Origin: Oceanospirillum sp964342385
GTDB taxonomy: Bacteria; Pseudomonadota; Gammaproteobacteria; Pseudomonadales; Halomonadaceae
Direction: 5' to 3'
Assembly: GCA_964342385.1 (NCBI GenBank)
Contig: CAYFGP010000010.1
Span: 21,154 to 85,153 of the forward strand
Length of the DNA: 64,000 bases
The position numbers were made by a program, and so were the translations under genes. Each line of letters begins with the position of its first letter. Position 1 is the stretch's first letter. Of the stretch, positions 8,789 through 18,298 are shown piece by piece. Below the pieces are notes generated by a model. It ran no database searches and was not told where the DNA came from. It was given only the letters and a program-made list of their open reading frames with translations.

Positions 8789-9541
8789 ATGTTAGAAGTT
8801 AAAGACCTGCGAGTTAGCGTTGAAGATAAAGAGATTCTGAAAGGCCTGAACCTGACCATTAATCCGGGTGAAGTTCACGCCATTATGGGCCCTAACGGTG
8901 CCGGTAAATCGACTCTGTCCGCAGTGATTGCAGGTCGTGATGGTTACGAAGTAACAGGCGGCAGCATCACCTTTGAAGGTGAAGATGTCATGGAGATGGA
9001 AATCGAAGAGCGTGCCCGTGCCGGTATGCTGCTGGGTTTCCAATACCCGGTTGAGATCCCGGGGGTGAAAAACGTTTACCTGCTGAAAGCTGCTCTGAAC
9101 GCTAAGCGTGAGCACCTGGGCCTGCCAGAGATCGAAGCACCTGAGTTTATGAAACTGGTACGTGAAAAACTGAAGTTCATGAAAATGGACAACAGCTTCC
9201 TGCACCGTTCAGTGAACGAAGGTTTCTCCGGTGGTGAGAAAAAGCGTAATGAGATCCTGCAGATGCTGATCCTGGAGCCTAAGTTGGCCCTGCTGGATGA
9301 GATCGACTCGGGTCTGGATATTGACGCGCTGAAGATTGTTGCCGAAGGTGTGAACAGCCTGCGTGACGAAGGCCGTTCTATCGTGATGGTGACGCACTAT
9401 CAGCGTCTGCTGGACTATATCGTACCGGATCATATCCATGTACTGTCTGGCGGTAAGATCATCAAGTCTGGTGACAAATCTCTGGCGCTGGAACTGGAAG
9501 AGCGTGGTTACGACTGGGTTATTGAGGAGGCTGCTCAATGA
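8789..9541 (+). CDS. sufC: Fe-S assembly ATPase SufC
   Basis: SufC is the ABC-type ATPase that drives conformational change of the SufB-SufD pair. Visible are Walker A (GPNGAGKST, about residues 35-43), the signature FSGGEKKRNE with the SufC-typical EKKR, Walker B with LALLDEIDSGLDIDAL, and the switch His in MVTHYQRLL. The length of 250 is standard and there are no membrane segments, as expected for a cytosolic member. AAAGG lies before the ATG. Its stop overlaps the start of sufD (ATGA), so the two are translationally coupled. Confidence 0.97.
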   Translation: MLEVKDLRVSVEDKEILKGLNLTINPGEVHAIMGPNGAGKSTLSAVIAGRDGYEVTGGSITFEGEDVMEMEIEERARAGMLLGFQYPVEIPGVKNVYLLKAALNAKREHLGLPEIEAPEFMKLVREKLKFMKMDNSFLHRSVNEGFSGGEKKRNEILQMLILEPKLALLDEIDSGLDIDALKIVAEGVNSLRDEGRSIVMVTHYQRLLDYIVPDHIHVLSGGKIIKSGDKSLALELEERGYDWVIEEAAQ

Positions 9542-10842
9542 GCCTGAGTGAATACACTGATCAGTGGCTGTCTGCGGTAATGCCGCAGGTCAGCGAAGGT
9601 CCGGGTTGGTTAACGGATCTGCGCCAGGGTGCGGTTGAGCAGTTTGCTACTTTAGGTCTGCCTCACGCCCGTCTGGAGAACTGGAAATACACCGACGTTA
9701 AAGCGCTGGCCAAGCGTGATTTCAGTCTGCCGAAAAAGATTGATGCCGCTGAACTGGTGGCAGAAAAGTCACTGGGTGTACAGGGTCTGCGTCTGGTCTT
9801 TGTTGATGGTCTGTTCAGCCCTGAACAGTCTGACCTGGGCGAACTGCCAAAAGGCGTAAACGTACTGCCGCTGGCAGACAACGCCAATGCAGCGAAAACC
9901 GTACTGGGTCAGGTGGCTGCGGCCAACTTCAGTGGCTTTACTGCCCTGAACCTGGCCAGCTGGCAAGATGGTGTGCTGATCGATCTGGCCAACAATGCGG
10001 TACTGGAACAGCCGGTTTACCTGCAGTTTGTTTCGACGGCTCAGGATAATGCGGTACTGATTCAGCCACGTATTCTGATCAAAGCCGGTGTCCACGCACA
10101 AGCGACTGTGATCGAACACTACTCTGGTGCCGAAGAAGCCGCCAGCTTCAGCAATGTGGTGACTGAAGCGGATCTGGCCGATGGTGCTCAGATCACGCAC
10201 TACAAGCTGCAGCAGGAAAGTGCTAAGCAGTATCACGTGGCGAGTCTGCATGTACAGCAGCAGCGTGACAGCCGTTTCACCTCACACAATATCTGTCTGG
10301 GCGGCAAACTGGCCCGTCAGGATATTCAGGTCGAGCTGAATGCGGAAGGTGCTGAGGTGTATCTGGATGGTCTGTATCTGGGTAACAACCGTCAGCATCT
10401 GGATAACCACACACTGGTGAATCACAACGCGCCGCACACCAACAGCAACGAAGACTACAAAGGTATTCTGAACGACCGTTCCCGTGGTGTCTTTAACGGT
10501 CGTGCGGTTGTGCATAAAAACGCTCAGAAGATCGAAGCACACCAGTCCAATGCAAACCTGTTGCTGTCGGACAAAGCAGAGATCGATACCAAGCCTGAGC
10601 TGGAAATCTACGCCGACGATGTGAAGTGCTCCCACGGCAGCACCACAGGTCAGCTGGATGAAAGCGCACTATTTGCTCTGCGTTCCCGTGGTATCGATGA
10701 AGCGATGGCGCGTGGTCTGCTGACGCTGGCATTTGCCAACGAAGTGATTGATCGAATTGAGATCCCTGAAGTACACGACCAGATCGAAGAAGCCGTTGCT
10801 GGCCGTTTACCTGAAAAGTTCAACCTGAAAGGGCTGGTGTAA
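9538..10842 (+). CDS. sufD: Fe-S cluster assembly protein SufD
   Basis: SufD is the SufB paralogue in the SufBC2D complex and is linked to iron acquisition. The 434-residue product has the N-terminal helical part (LGLPHARLENWKYTDVKAL), the right-handed beta-helix centre (VYLDGLYLGNNRQHLDNHT, GVFNGRAVVHKNAQKI) and the conserved KCSHGSTTGQLDE motif holding the functional histidine of the family. It overlaps sufC by four bases and ends on the A of the sufS start codon. Confidence 0.96.
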   Translation: MSLSEYTDQWLSAVMPQVSEGPGWLTDLRQGAVEQFATLGLPHARLENWKYTDVKALAKRDFSLPKKIDAAELVAEKSLGVQGLRLVFVDGLFSPEQSDLGELPKGVNVLPLADNANAAKTVLGQVAAANFSGFTALNLASWQDGVLIDLANNAVLEQPVYLQFVSTAQDNAVLIQPRILIKAGVHAQATVIEHYSGAEEAASFSNVVTEADLADGAQITHYKLQQESAKQYHVASLHVQQQRDSRFTSHNICLGGKLARQDIQVELNAEGAEVYLDGLYLGNNRQHLDNHTLVNHNAPHTNSNEDYKGILNDRSRGVFNGRAVVHKNAQKIEAHQSNANLLLSDKAEIDTKPELEIYADDVKCSHGSTTGQLDESALFALRSRGIDEAMARGLLTLAFANEVIDRIEIPEVHDQIEEAVAGRLPEKFNLKGLV

Positions 10843-12101
10843 TGAACGCGATCGCTCCCAAAAATGGTTACAGTGAAGCACAACTGGCGCAGGAAATGCT
10901 TGCCCTGCGTGAGCAATTCCCACTGCTAAACCAAACGGTACATGGCAAGCCTCTGGTGTATTTTGATAACGGCGCTACGGCTCAGAAACCACAAGTCGTC
11001 ATCGAAAGCATGGACCAGTACTATCGTGAGCTAAACTCCAATATTCACCGTGGCGTGCACTATCTGTCCGGTGAAGCGACGGATGCTTACGAACAGGCCC
11101 GCGAGAAGGTGCGTCAGTTTATTAACGCCCGCTCCAGCAAAGAAGTGATCTTTGTGCGTGGTACCACGGAAGCGATCAACTTAGTGGCCAACACCTTTGG
11201 TCGTCAGCTGTCCGAAGGCGATGAAGTGATTGTCTCCATGATGGAGCATCATGCCAACATCGTGCCCTGGCAGTTGCTACGTGACCAGCTGGGTATCATC
11301 CTGAAAGTGATCCCGGTGAACGAGGATGGTGAGCTGGATATGGCGGCACTGAACGCCATGATCAGCGATAAAACCAAACTGATCTCCGTGACTCATATCT
11401 CCAATGCGTTGGGCACCATTAATCCGGTGAAACAGATCACTCAGCTGGCTCATCTGCATGAGATTCCTGTACTGCTGGATGGTGCGCAAGCCGTACCGCA
11501 CACGCAGGTGGATGTGCAGGATCTGGATTGTGATTTCTATGCTTTCTCCGGCCATAAAATGTATGGCCCGACCGGTGTTGGTATTCTGTACGGCAAGGAA
11601 GAGCTGCTGGAAAAATTGCCGCCCTGGCAGGGTGGTGGTGACATGATTGACCACGTCAGTTTTGAGAAAACCACTTTTGCCGATCTGCCTCATAAGTTTG
11701 AAGCGGGTACGCCCGCCATTGCCGAAGGTATCGGTTTAGGGGTGGCCTGTGACTGGCTGATGGATGTCGGCTTGGATAAGATCGCGGCCTGGGAAGATAT
11801 TCTGCTTAAGTATGCTACCGAGCAGATGAATGAGATTCCAGGTATGCGCATTATCGGTACTGCCGAGCAAAAAGCCGGTGTGATCTCTTTTGTTATGGAC
11901 GGTGTACATGCTCAGGATCTGGGGGTGCTGATCGACCAGCTAGGTGTTGCTATTCGTACCGGTCACCACTGTGCGATGCCCGTGCTGCATCACTTCGGTG
12001 TTAATGCTACGGCCCGTGCGTCTTTTGGCCTGTACAATACCAAAGAAGAGATCGATGTCTTTATAGCGGCCATGAACCGCGCGCGGGATATGCTGCTGTA
12101 A
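10842..12101 (+). CDS. sufS: Cysteine desulfurase SufS
   Basis: A PLP-dependent group II desulfurase that takes sulfur from L-cysteine for cluster assembly. At 419 residues it is of usual length. The PLP lysine lies in YAFSGHKMYGPTGVG, the PLP-site His in MMEHHANIVPWQ, and the persulfide Cys in RTGHHCAMPVLHHF. Start and stop overlap sufD by one base (TAATG). No sufE or sufU partner is seen in the window, although group II enzymes normally need one; it may be elsewhere. Confidence 0.96.
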   Translation: MNAIAPKNGYSEAQLAQEMLALREQFPLLNQTVHGKPLVYFDNGATAQKPQVVIESMDQYYRELNSNIHRGVHYLSGEATDAYEQAREKVRQFINARSSKEVIFVRGTTEAINLVANTFGRQLSEGDEVIVSMMEHHANIVPWQLLRDQLGIILKVIPVNEDGELDMAALNAMISDKTKLISVTHISNALGTINPVKQITQLAHLHEIPVLLDGAQAVPHTQVDVQDLDCDFYAFSGHKMYGPTGVGILYGKEELLEKLPPWQGGGDMIDHVSFEKTTFADLPHKFEAGTPAIAEGIGLGVACDWLMDVGLDKIAAWEDILLKYATEQMNEIPGMRIIGTAEQKAGVISFVMDGVHAQDLGVLIDQLGVAIRTGHHCAMPVLHHFGVNATARASFGLYNTKEEIDVFIAAMNRARDMLL

Positions 12102-12112
12102 GGGGCCGATGA

Positions 12113-12658
12113 ATGAAAAAAGACGATAAGATTATTCTGCAACGGGATGTGGAAGCGATCTCCATCCCGTTCGGTAAAACCGTCACCTTGCCTAAAGAGG
12201 GTGAAGTGATTGTGATGCAGGCGAAAGGCGGTAGTGTCAGTGTCGGTTTTGAAAGCCGTCTGTATCTGATCGAAAGCTATAACCTGGATGCTATTGGTGG
12301 TGAAGCCAAAGAGCGTCCAACCCTGCCCGAAACCGCTTCTGCTGAAGAGCTGGAAGAGTATGTTTGGGAGCAACTGCGTACCTGTTTTGACCCGGAAATT
12401 CCGGTCAATATTGTTGATCTGGGTTTGGTCTACGGTTGCCGTATCGACAAGCTGCTGACTGGGGAAACTGTGGTGATTATCAAGATGACCCTGACCGCAC
12501 CGGGTTGTGGTATGGGTGATGTGATTGCCGAAGACGCTCGTCGTAAGATTTTGGGTGCGCCTCAGGTATCCAAAGTGCTAACTGAAATCGTCTTCGATCC
12601 ACCCTGGAGCCGGGATATGATGTCGGAAGATGCCAAGTTGGAAACTGGTATGTTCTGA
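12113..12658 (+). CDS. sufT: Fe-S assembly factor SufT (MIP18/DUF59 type)
   Basis: SufT helps maturation of Fe-S proteins when demand is high. The 181-residue product has the SufT-specific N-terminal part (KKDDKIILQRDVEAISIPFG) and a C-terminal MIP18 domain with the DPEIPVNIVDLGLVYGC motif and MTLTAPGCGMGDVIAEDA. It follows sufS by 11 bp with AAGGGG before the ATG. The second possible ATG four bases upstream is out of frame. Confidence 0.93.
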   Translation: MKKDDKIILQRDVEAISIPFGKTVTLPKEGEVIVMQAKGGSVSVGFESRLYLIESYNLDAIGGEAKERPTLPETASAEELEEYVWEQLRTCFDPEIPVNIVDLGLVYGCRIDKLLTGETVVIIKMTLTAPGCGMGDVIAEDARRKILGAPQVSKVLTEIVFDPPWSRDMMSEDAKLETGMF

Positions 12659-12686
12659 CTTAGTGTTTTAATTACAAGGATTGTTG

Positions 12687-13115
12687 ATGGATATAAAACT
12701 GATCTCAGCTGTTATTGCCGCATGTATTGCAGCTTTATCTGCTTTGTCTATTGCTTTTTTGAATTGGAAACTAGCTCGTAGTAATGATCAGAGCTCAAAG
12801 ATAAATGAGCTTAAAACTCAGTCATATATTGATTTTATAAACAGTATCTCTGAGCTTGCTTATTTAACTAGCGAGGATAAGAGCGAACGTAGGGATGCTC
12901 TCCGAAAGTTAGCTGATTCGAAATCGAGAATTGCCATTTATGGTGATTCCTCTGTCATAAAGAAGTTAGCTGAATTCGATAGAAATCATAAACAGCTTAA
13001 CACTGATAAAGCGTTAGATGCATTTACAGATGTCGTCAACGAAATGCGTGTTGGGGCTGTAGGCAACGATAAAGCTGACTCTGTCAAAGATTTAAAACAA
13101 ATTATCTTTGGCTAA
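12687..13115 (+). CDS. Unrecognised membrane-anchored protein within the suf operon
   Basis: The 142-residue product has an N-terminal membrane helix (LISAVIAACIAALSALSIAF), then a soluble helical part rich in Lys, Asp and Ser. AAGGA precedes the ATG by six bases. It sits between sufT and the Rieske ferredoxin gene, where these two are normally neighbours. The local DNA is visibly richer in A+T than the suf genes on both sides and codon use differs, so it looks like a late insertion. No family is recognised; a link to Fe-S biology is not supported. Confidence 0.75.
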   Translation: MDIKLISAVIAACIAALSALSIAFLNWKLARSNDQSSKINELKTQSYIDFINSISELAYLTSEDKSERRDALRKLADSKSRIAIYGDSSVIKKLAEFDRNHKQLNTDKALDAFTDVVNEMRVGAVGNDKADSVKDLKQIIFG

Positions 13116-13161
13116 AGATAAGAATTAAATAGAAACCAAATTACCTGATTAGTTGAAAAAT

Positions 13162-13482
13162 ATGGCCTGGATTAAAGTTGATGCCGCAGCAGCCATCGCT
13201 GATGGCGAATACCAACTGGTAACCACCGAGGATGATGTTGAGCTGTTAGTGGCGAACGTTGAAGGTGAGTTCCACGCAATCGAAAACCTGTGTACTCATG
13301 ATCATGGTTCTCTGGAAGGAGGCTGTATCGAAGACGGCGAGATCGTGTGTCCTCGTCACGGTGCTCGTTTCTGCCTGCGTAGCGGTGAAGTCACTGCGCC
13401 ACCAGCGTATGAAGATGTGGATGTATATCCGGTACGGATTGTGGATGGCGTCGTTGAAGTGGCCGATGAGCCGGAAGATTAA
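13162..13482 (+). CDS. Rieske-type [2Fe-2S] ferredoxin
   Basis: A 106-residue protein of the non-heme oxygenase ferredoxin type. Both halves of the Rieske motif are present: CTHDHG and, 16 residues on, CPRHGARF, giving the two Cys and two His ligands. It lacks a signal peptide or membrane helix, so it is cytosolic. In SUF clusters of related bacteria such a ferredoxin ends the operon and may supply electrons for assembly; its partner is unknown. The ATG follows an upstream in-frame TTG that lacks a ribosome site. A strong hairpin follows the stop. Confidence 0.9.
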   Translation: MAWIKVDAAAAIADGEYQLVTTEDDVELLVANVEGEFHAIENLCTHDHGSLEGGCIEDGEIVCPRHGARFCLRSGEVTAPPAYEDVDVYPVRIVDGVVEVADEPED

Positions 13483-13495
13483 GCACTGATTAAAA

Positions 13496-13527
13496 AGCCG
13501 GTTAATCTATTGTTGGATTAACCGGCT
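13496..13527. terminator. Bidirectional terminator hairpin
   Basis: A perfect 12-bp stem (AGCCGGTTAATC / GATTAACCGGCT, 8-nt loop) lies between the convergent suf operon and HD-GYP gene. On the minus strand it is followed by a run of five T, on the plus strand by a mixed sequence, so it is strongest for the minus-strand transcript but likely serves both. Confidence 0.85.
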
Positions 13528-13594
13528 CGTATCTTCCATTTCCCTTTGCTTTTCTTACTTGTTCTCTTCCCTTACAGCCCCTTTCTTTGCTTTT

Positions 13595-15991
13595 TTACGC
13601 TGGGCTTAGCTCCTGTTCAGGCTTATCCAGCCAAGGCTCAATATCTACCTCATCTTGCTGTTCAGGGCGTAAGAAACGTTTGGCGTAATCCTTGTAGATG
13701 CCGCTTTTCAGGAAAAGATCGAATAGCTCTGGGTCCAGGTGTCCCTCTTTTTTCATAAAGTACATGATCTTCAGGGATTCACTCAGTGTCTTCGCCTTCT
13801 TGTAAGGACGGTCACTGGCGGTTAGTGCTTCAAAGACATCAGAAATCGCGATAATCCGTGCAGGAATTGAGAGCTGATCACGGGTCAGTTGACGTGGATA
13901 ACCTTTACCATCCATACGTTCGTGGTGGCCTGCGGCGTATTCCGGCACCCGTTTCAGGTCTTCTGTAAACGGAATCTGGCCCAGCATACGGATGGTCTCC
14001 AGAATATGCTCGTTAATGGTAAAGCGCTCTTCATCAGTCAGGGTACCTTTACGGATCGACAGGTTATAGATCTCACCGGTATTCATCGCCAGTGCCGGAA
14101 CTTTGAGTTTGGAACCCAGTTCCTCATACTTCTGTTCATCAACGGCTTGGTCCCGCTTGATACAGTGCTCAACTTTATCGGCCAGTAGGTACTCTGTGAC
14201 TGGCAGGGATTGAGCTGGCAGCCCCAGCTGTTCAATACGATGCTCTTCAACCTGAGACAGACCTAAGCGATCATCAAAGTGGCGTATCCAGGTGGTTTGG
14301 GCGATAGCCTGAATGCGCTCAATTTTGCCATCATCCATAAACTCGCCACCGGCATTACATTCGGCCAGGAAGGCAAAGTTATCTTGCAAACGTTGCTGCT
14401 CGGCCAGCAGAGCTTGTTGGAAGACCGCTTGTTGCTCCGGCTGCTCGGCACACTTATGCAGGTAATCTATGGTGGCATCACGATGCAGTACTTCAAAGCG
14501 GGTACGGATCTCATGAATTCGGTTGTGAATGGTTTCCAGCTTAGTGGCCTTATCAACCACGTACTCTGGCGTTACTACCTTACCGCAGTCGTGTAACCAA
14601 GCGGCCACTTGGAACTCACGCCACTGCTCAGGGGTATCAAAGCTAAACTCAGCAAAGCTGCCTTTATCGCTATCATGCGCGGCCTGGGCCAACTGGGTAG
14701 CAATTTCAGGCAGGCGTTCACAGTGTGCGCCGGTATAGGGGGATTTGGAGTCAATGGCACCGGCAAGAATCTTGATAAAGGAATCGATCAGAGCTTCTTG
14801 TTGTTTTTCATGTTTCTGGATGGAGTCCACCATCTGATTCATAGACGTTGATAGTTGATCAAACTCGTAGATAACTGTGTTAACGGGCTCAATGGAATCA
14901 AAATCCTTTGAAGTTACCTTATAGGTGATGATTTTTAGCGCACGAAGAGGCCGGATAATAAACTTCAGAATCAGGTAGTGAATAGCCGCATAAAACAGGC
15001 CGATGGCGACAATAGACAGCAGTATGGTGTCAATCAGGCTGGATTTAATATCAGCAACGATATTTTCTTCGTCGATAAAGGAAATGATATGCCAGGGATT
15101 ACCATTAATCCCCGGCAGTTCTTCAGTAAAAAACAGGTAACTCTTACCGTCTCCTGCAAGCCACTCACCGGAGCCTTTTTGCCAGTCCATATGGCCTAGT
15201 AAGTCATCAGGTAGTGGAGTATTAACCGTTGCAGCTTGTTTGGAGCTGTTTAACTCTTTCCAGCTATCAGAGTGCGCCAGTAGACGGTTCTCGTGGTTAA
15301 CAATCAGAAAAGTGCCTTCAAACTGAGCGCTTTTCTCATTCAGTAATGCGGATAGAGAAGACAAGGTGTAGTCTGCGGCTGCCACCTTACGCAACTTGCC
15401 TTGTGCATCAAAATCACCGAGCGCAAAGGTGATACCCATGTCTCCGGTGGATGCAAAAAAGTAAGGCTCGGATAAAAAAGCCGGTTGCTCAGGGGTTACT
15501 GCCTGATACCAGGAACGGGTACGGGGATCATAAATCGTCGGGCGTATCTCTTCATGCAGCAGGGTACCGTCGGGTTCAACAAAACGCCATAAATCCCACT
15601 CTGCAACCAAGGTTCTGAGTACCAGCTTAGGCTGGCGTCTGGCCTGTAGAAAACGCCCCTGTTCATCGGCAACAAAGATACTGGCTAAGCTTTGGCTACC
15701 TTGCAGTTGAGTCCACATCACCCTTAAATAATCTTCAGTAGAAGCAATGCCTTCCTGATCCAGATTAGTCTGGTTCAGAACCGCCAATTGCTGCTGTGTT
15801 GAAGTAAACGCATGCTCGATCTCACGGGCCACGCTGCGTGTTACTTCCAGATTATTGCTGTTCAGTAGATGGTGCGCCTGATCTAGGCTTTTCTGATAAA
15901 AATTACTAATCAAAAAAGCCGACAGGCACAGTGTGGAGAAACCAAACAGTGTCAGGATACTCAGGGTGAAGGTATAGCGGTTATCTTTCAT
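13595..15991 (-). CDS. Cache-HAMP-HD-GYP phosphodiesterase
   Basis: A membrane sensor whose output domain likely breaks down cyclic-di-GMP or a related dinucleotide. Order over 798 residues: TM1 (LTLFGFSTLCLSAFLISNF); periplasmic double-Cache domain with the typical IYDPRTRSWYQAV; TM2 (LIDTILLSIVAIGLFYAAIH); HAMP; then HD-GYP. The metal-binding HD is in AAWLHDCGKV, with GAHCERL before it, and the GYP part is AAGHHERMDGKGYP followed by ISDVFEALTASDRPYKKA. About 150 residues separate the HD from the GYP stretch, more than in minimal domains. It follows the chemoreceptor at 16018-17892 by 26 bp in the same direction, which suggests co-expression. Confidence 0.92.
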   Translation of the reverse strand: MKDNRYTFTLSILTLFGFSTLCLSAFLISNFYQKSLDQAHHLLNSNNLEVTRSVAREIEHAFTSTQQQLAVLNQTNLDQEGIASTEDYLRVMWTQLQGSQSLASIFVADEQGRFLQARRQPKLVLRTLVAEWDLWRFVEPDGTLLHEEIRPTIYDPRTRSWYQAVTPEQPAFLSEPYFFASTGDMGITFALGDFDAQGKLRKVAAADYTLSSLSALLNEKSAQFEGTFLIVNHENRLLAHSDSWKELNSSKQAATVNTPLPDDLLGHMDWQKGSGEWLAGDGKSYLFFTEELPGINGNPWHIISFIDEENIVADIKSSLIDTILLSIVAIGLFYAAIHYLILKFIIRPLRALKIITYKVTSKDFDSIEPVNTVIYEFDQLSTSMNQMVDSIQKHEKQQEALIDSFIKILAGAIDSKSPYTGAHCERLPEIATQLAQAAHDSDKGSFAEFSFDTPEQWREFQVAAWLHDCGKVVTPEYVVDKATKLETIHNRIHEIRTRFEVLHRDATIDYLHKCAEQPEQQAVFQQALLAEQQRLQDNFAFLAECNAGGEFMDDGKIERIQAIAQTTWIRHFDDRLGLSQVEEHRIEQLGLPAQSLPVTEYLLADKVEHCIKRDQAVDEQKYEELGSKLKVPALAMNTGEIYNLSIRKGTLTDEERFTINEHILETIRMLGQIPFTEDLKRVPEYAAGHHERMDGKGYPRQLTRDQLSIPARIIAISDVFEALTASDRPYKKAKTLSESLKIMYFMKKEGHLDPELFDLFLKSGIYKDYAKRFLRPEQQDEVDIEPWLDKPEQELSPA

Positions 15992-16017
15992 AGCACCGGT
16001 ATCTTCCTGTATACAGG

Positions 16018-17892
16018 TCAGGTGTTGAGTTTAAAAGCCAAGGAAATCTGCTCCTGCAGAGTGATACTTTCACGTTTCAGCTGTATTGCCTGATCGTGAC
16101 TGGCTTGCGCCGCCTCGGCTGATTTATTAATCAGACTACCAATATTATCACTATGCTGGATCACTTCGTTAGACATAGCGTGCTGTTCTTCGACGGCACC
16201 TGCCGTTTGTACCGTCATATCACAGATATTGGTATTAGCCTCTGTGATAAGTTTTAGCTGTAAACTGGCTTTTTCTGCATGTTCTGTGTTCATTTGAACG
16301 GTTTCTTCACTGGTTTTCATATCTGCCAGCGCTTTTTGGGTGGCTTCTTCCAGTTGTTGGATCAATGTGTGGATATCATGAGTAGCGGATTGCGTATTCT
16401 GTGACAGAGAACGCACCTCGTCCGCTACGACCGCAAAACCACGACCATGCTCCCCAGCTCGGGCTGCTTCAATCGCCGCATTCAATGCCAGTAGATTGGT
16501 TTGCTCAGCAATTTCGTTAATCCGGGACAAGATATTACGGATTGATTCCACGGTGCCCGCCAGTTTGCTTAACTGACCTGAGTTTTCATGTACCTGATGA
16601 GCCAGAGCAGAAATGGCCGATTGGCTGGCATGCACCAGTTCCAAACCCGCACCACTGGCTTGGGCTGCTTGTTCTGCAGAACTTGCAGTCTGTTCCGCAT
16701 TTTGCGCAATTTCGCCACTGGCCAGAGACATCTGGGAAATGGCTTCACTCAGTTGTGACAGGGCATCCTGCTGGGCATGAGTCGCTTCCAATGTGGTATT
16801 GGAACGTTGTTCCGTGGCTTCAGCATCTTTCAGCAGTTGTTCACTGAGTCGGAAGGTGTTTTCCAGACTGTTTTGTAGCTTGTCGGCCAGCAGATTAAAG
16901 GCGTTGCTGATCTGACCAAACTCGTCTTTACTGGTGATGTTCAAACGTTGATAGATATGGCCATCGGCCAGCTTATGCAACGCTTCTGTTGCCGTCACCA
17001 GAGGTTGACTGAAGTAACGGGCCATCATATATACCAGACCGCTGGCCAGCAGCAGAATAAGCAAGCTGCTGATTACCAGCTGCCAGCCCAGCTTATACAA
17101 AGGGGCTAATGCGGCTTCACTATCGACCAGCAAGACCAGCTTCCAATCGGTTGCGGATAGCTCAACGGTTTGAATAAAGTAGTTTTGGCCTTTGTATTCT
17201 GTTTGAGGCAGACCAGACAAACCTTCAACCTGCTCTGAGATCAGGTCGTTGATGGTCTGCTTTTGTTCGACGCGTTTGGGTTCAGGGTGAGCCAATAATT
17301 GACCCTCAGGGCCTACTAACCAAAGTTCTGATGGCCAGCGGGTTTCCAGACGTAGCAGGGAATCCACCAGAGTGGTCAAGGTGACATCCGCAGCTACAAC
17401 ACCGGTTAACGCGGTTTGCATCGGTACTGCCAGGGTTACGACCAGTTCACCAGTACTGGCTCGTGGATAAGGCGGGGTAACAATGGCACCACCAGCGGCT
17501 TTAACTTGTTTGTACCAAGGGCGTTGTCTTGGATCATAGCTATCAGACAGCTTCACCGGTGGATGGGACTGCAACATATCGCCTTGTTCAGTGCCGACAT
17601 AAAACAGATCAAAGCCACCAGAAGCACGACCCAGTGTCAGAAAATCACCGACGGCTTGTTTATCGGCAGGCAGCTGTTCGGCCGCGGCTTTCACAATAGA
17701 AGATTTGCTATCAAACCAACCCGTGACCAGCATTTCAGCCTGTTGCAGTGTCATATCCAGCTGATCCCGTACTTGAGTACTGGTTTCCGTTACTAAGCGG
17801 GTCAAAGAAAGCAGAGCCAGCACAATACAGCTCACCAACAACAAGCTGACTGTAGAGAGCAACATCTTACTTTTAAAAGATAGAACCGGCAT
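16018..17892 (-). CDS. Methyl-accepting chemotaxis protein (double Cache)
   Basis: A 624-residue chemoreceptor. TM1 is at the start (LLSTVSLLLVSCIVLALLSL). The periplasmic part has the Cache ligand motif YDPRQRPWYKQVKAAGG and TPPYPRASTGELVVTLAVPM, like amino-acid or small-organic-acid sensors. TM2 (LVISSLLILLLASGLVYMMA), HAMP (LADGHIYQRLNITSKDEFGQ) and a hairpin tip (IAEQTNLLALNAAIEAARAG, GRGFAVVADEVRSLSQ) follow. It is the first gene of a pair with the HD-GYP protein, which has the same sensor type, so one signal may feed both movement and second-messenger control. Confidence 0.93.
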   Translation of the reverse strand: MPVLSFKSKMLLSTVSLLLVSCIVLALLSLTRLVTETSTQVRDQLDMTLQQAEMLVTGWFDSKSSIVKAAAEQLPADKQAVGDFLTLGRASGGFDLFYVGTEQGDMLQSHPPVKLSDSYDPRQRPWYKQVKAAGGAIVTPPYPRASTGELVVTLAVPMQTALTGVVAADVTLTTLVDSLLRLETRWPSELWLVGPEGQLLAHPEPKRVEQKQTINDLISEQVEGLSGLPQTEYKGQNYFIQTVELSATDWKLVLLVDSEAALAPLYKLGWQLVISSLLILLLASGLVYMMARYFSQPLVTATEALHKLADGHIYQRLNITSKDEFGQISNAFNLLADKLQNSLENTFRLSEQLLKDAEATEQRSNTTLEATHAQQDALSQLSEAISQMSLASGEIAQNAEQTASSAEQAAQASGAGLELVHASQSAISALAHQVHENSGQLSKLAGTVESIRNILSRINEIAEQTNLLALNAAIEAARAGEHGRGFAVVADEVRSLSQNTQSATHDIHTLIQQLEEATQKALADMKTSEETVQMNTEHAEKASLQLKLITEANTNICDMTVQTAGAVEEQHAMSNEVIQHSDNIGSLINKSAEAAQASHDQAIQLKRESITLQEQISLAFKLNT

Positions 17893-18114
17893 AACGAACT
17901 TCCCTTTTCAATAGCATGAGCTTTTTATTTTGCGAGAAAGGACAACAGCACTTATGTGCAGTATGTGATCCAGACAGGTTGGCAGCGTGGGGGATTTAGC
18001 CAGCTAATCGGGGGGCTCGACTAAATAGTCTGCCAGATCAAATAAGAACCCGTTCAATAGAGAACTTGGCGAGATTTGGATTAACCTGTCTGGGAGTTTA
18101 TTCGCTGTTTATAT

Positions 18115-18200
18115 AAGCACTCACACAAAAGCGTCTCTTTGGCTGACGGCTTTATTCTTCAGCCTTTGGCCGAACAACATCGAAATACTTTTGTGTAAGT
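18115..18200. repeat. Inverted-motif unit 1 upstream of the araC-type gene
   Basis: The 86-bp unit starts AAGCACTCACACAAAAG and ends CGAAATACTTTTGTGTAAGT. The ends are inverted copies of ACTYACACAAAAG with one difference. The middle is not conserved with unit 2. Either an operator pair or an ancient small element. Confidence 0.65.
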
Positions 18201-18298
18201 CTGTATGATTGCGAAATATCTCTATTTAAACAAGTATCTTAGTTTTATTTTTAGAAATTCATATGCAATTTCCGAACGGAGGCAGGATAATAGGCATA

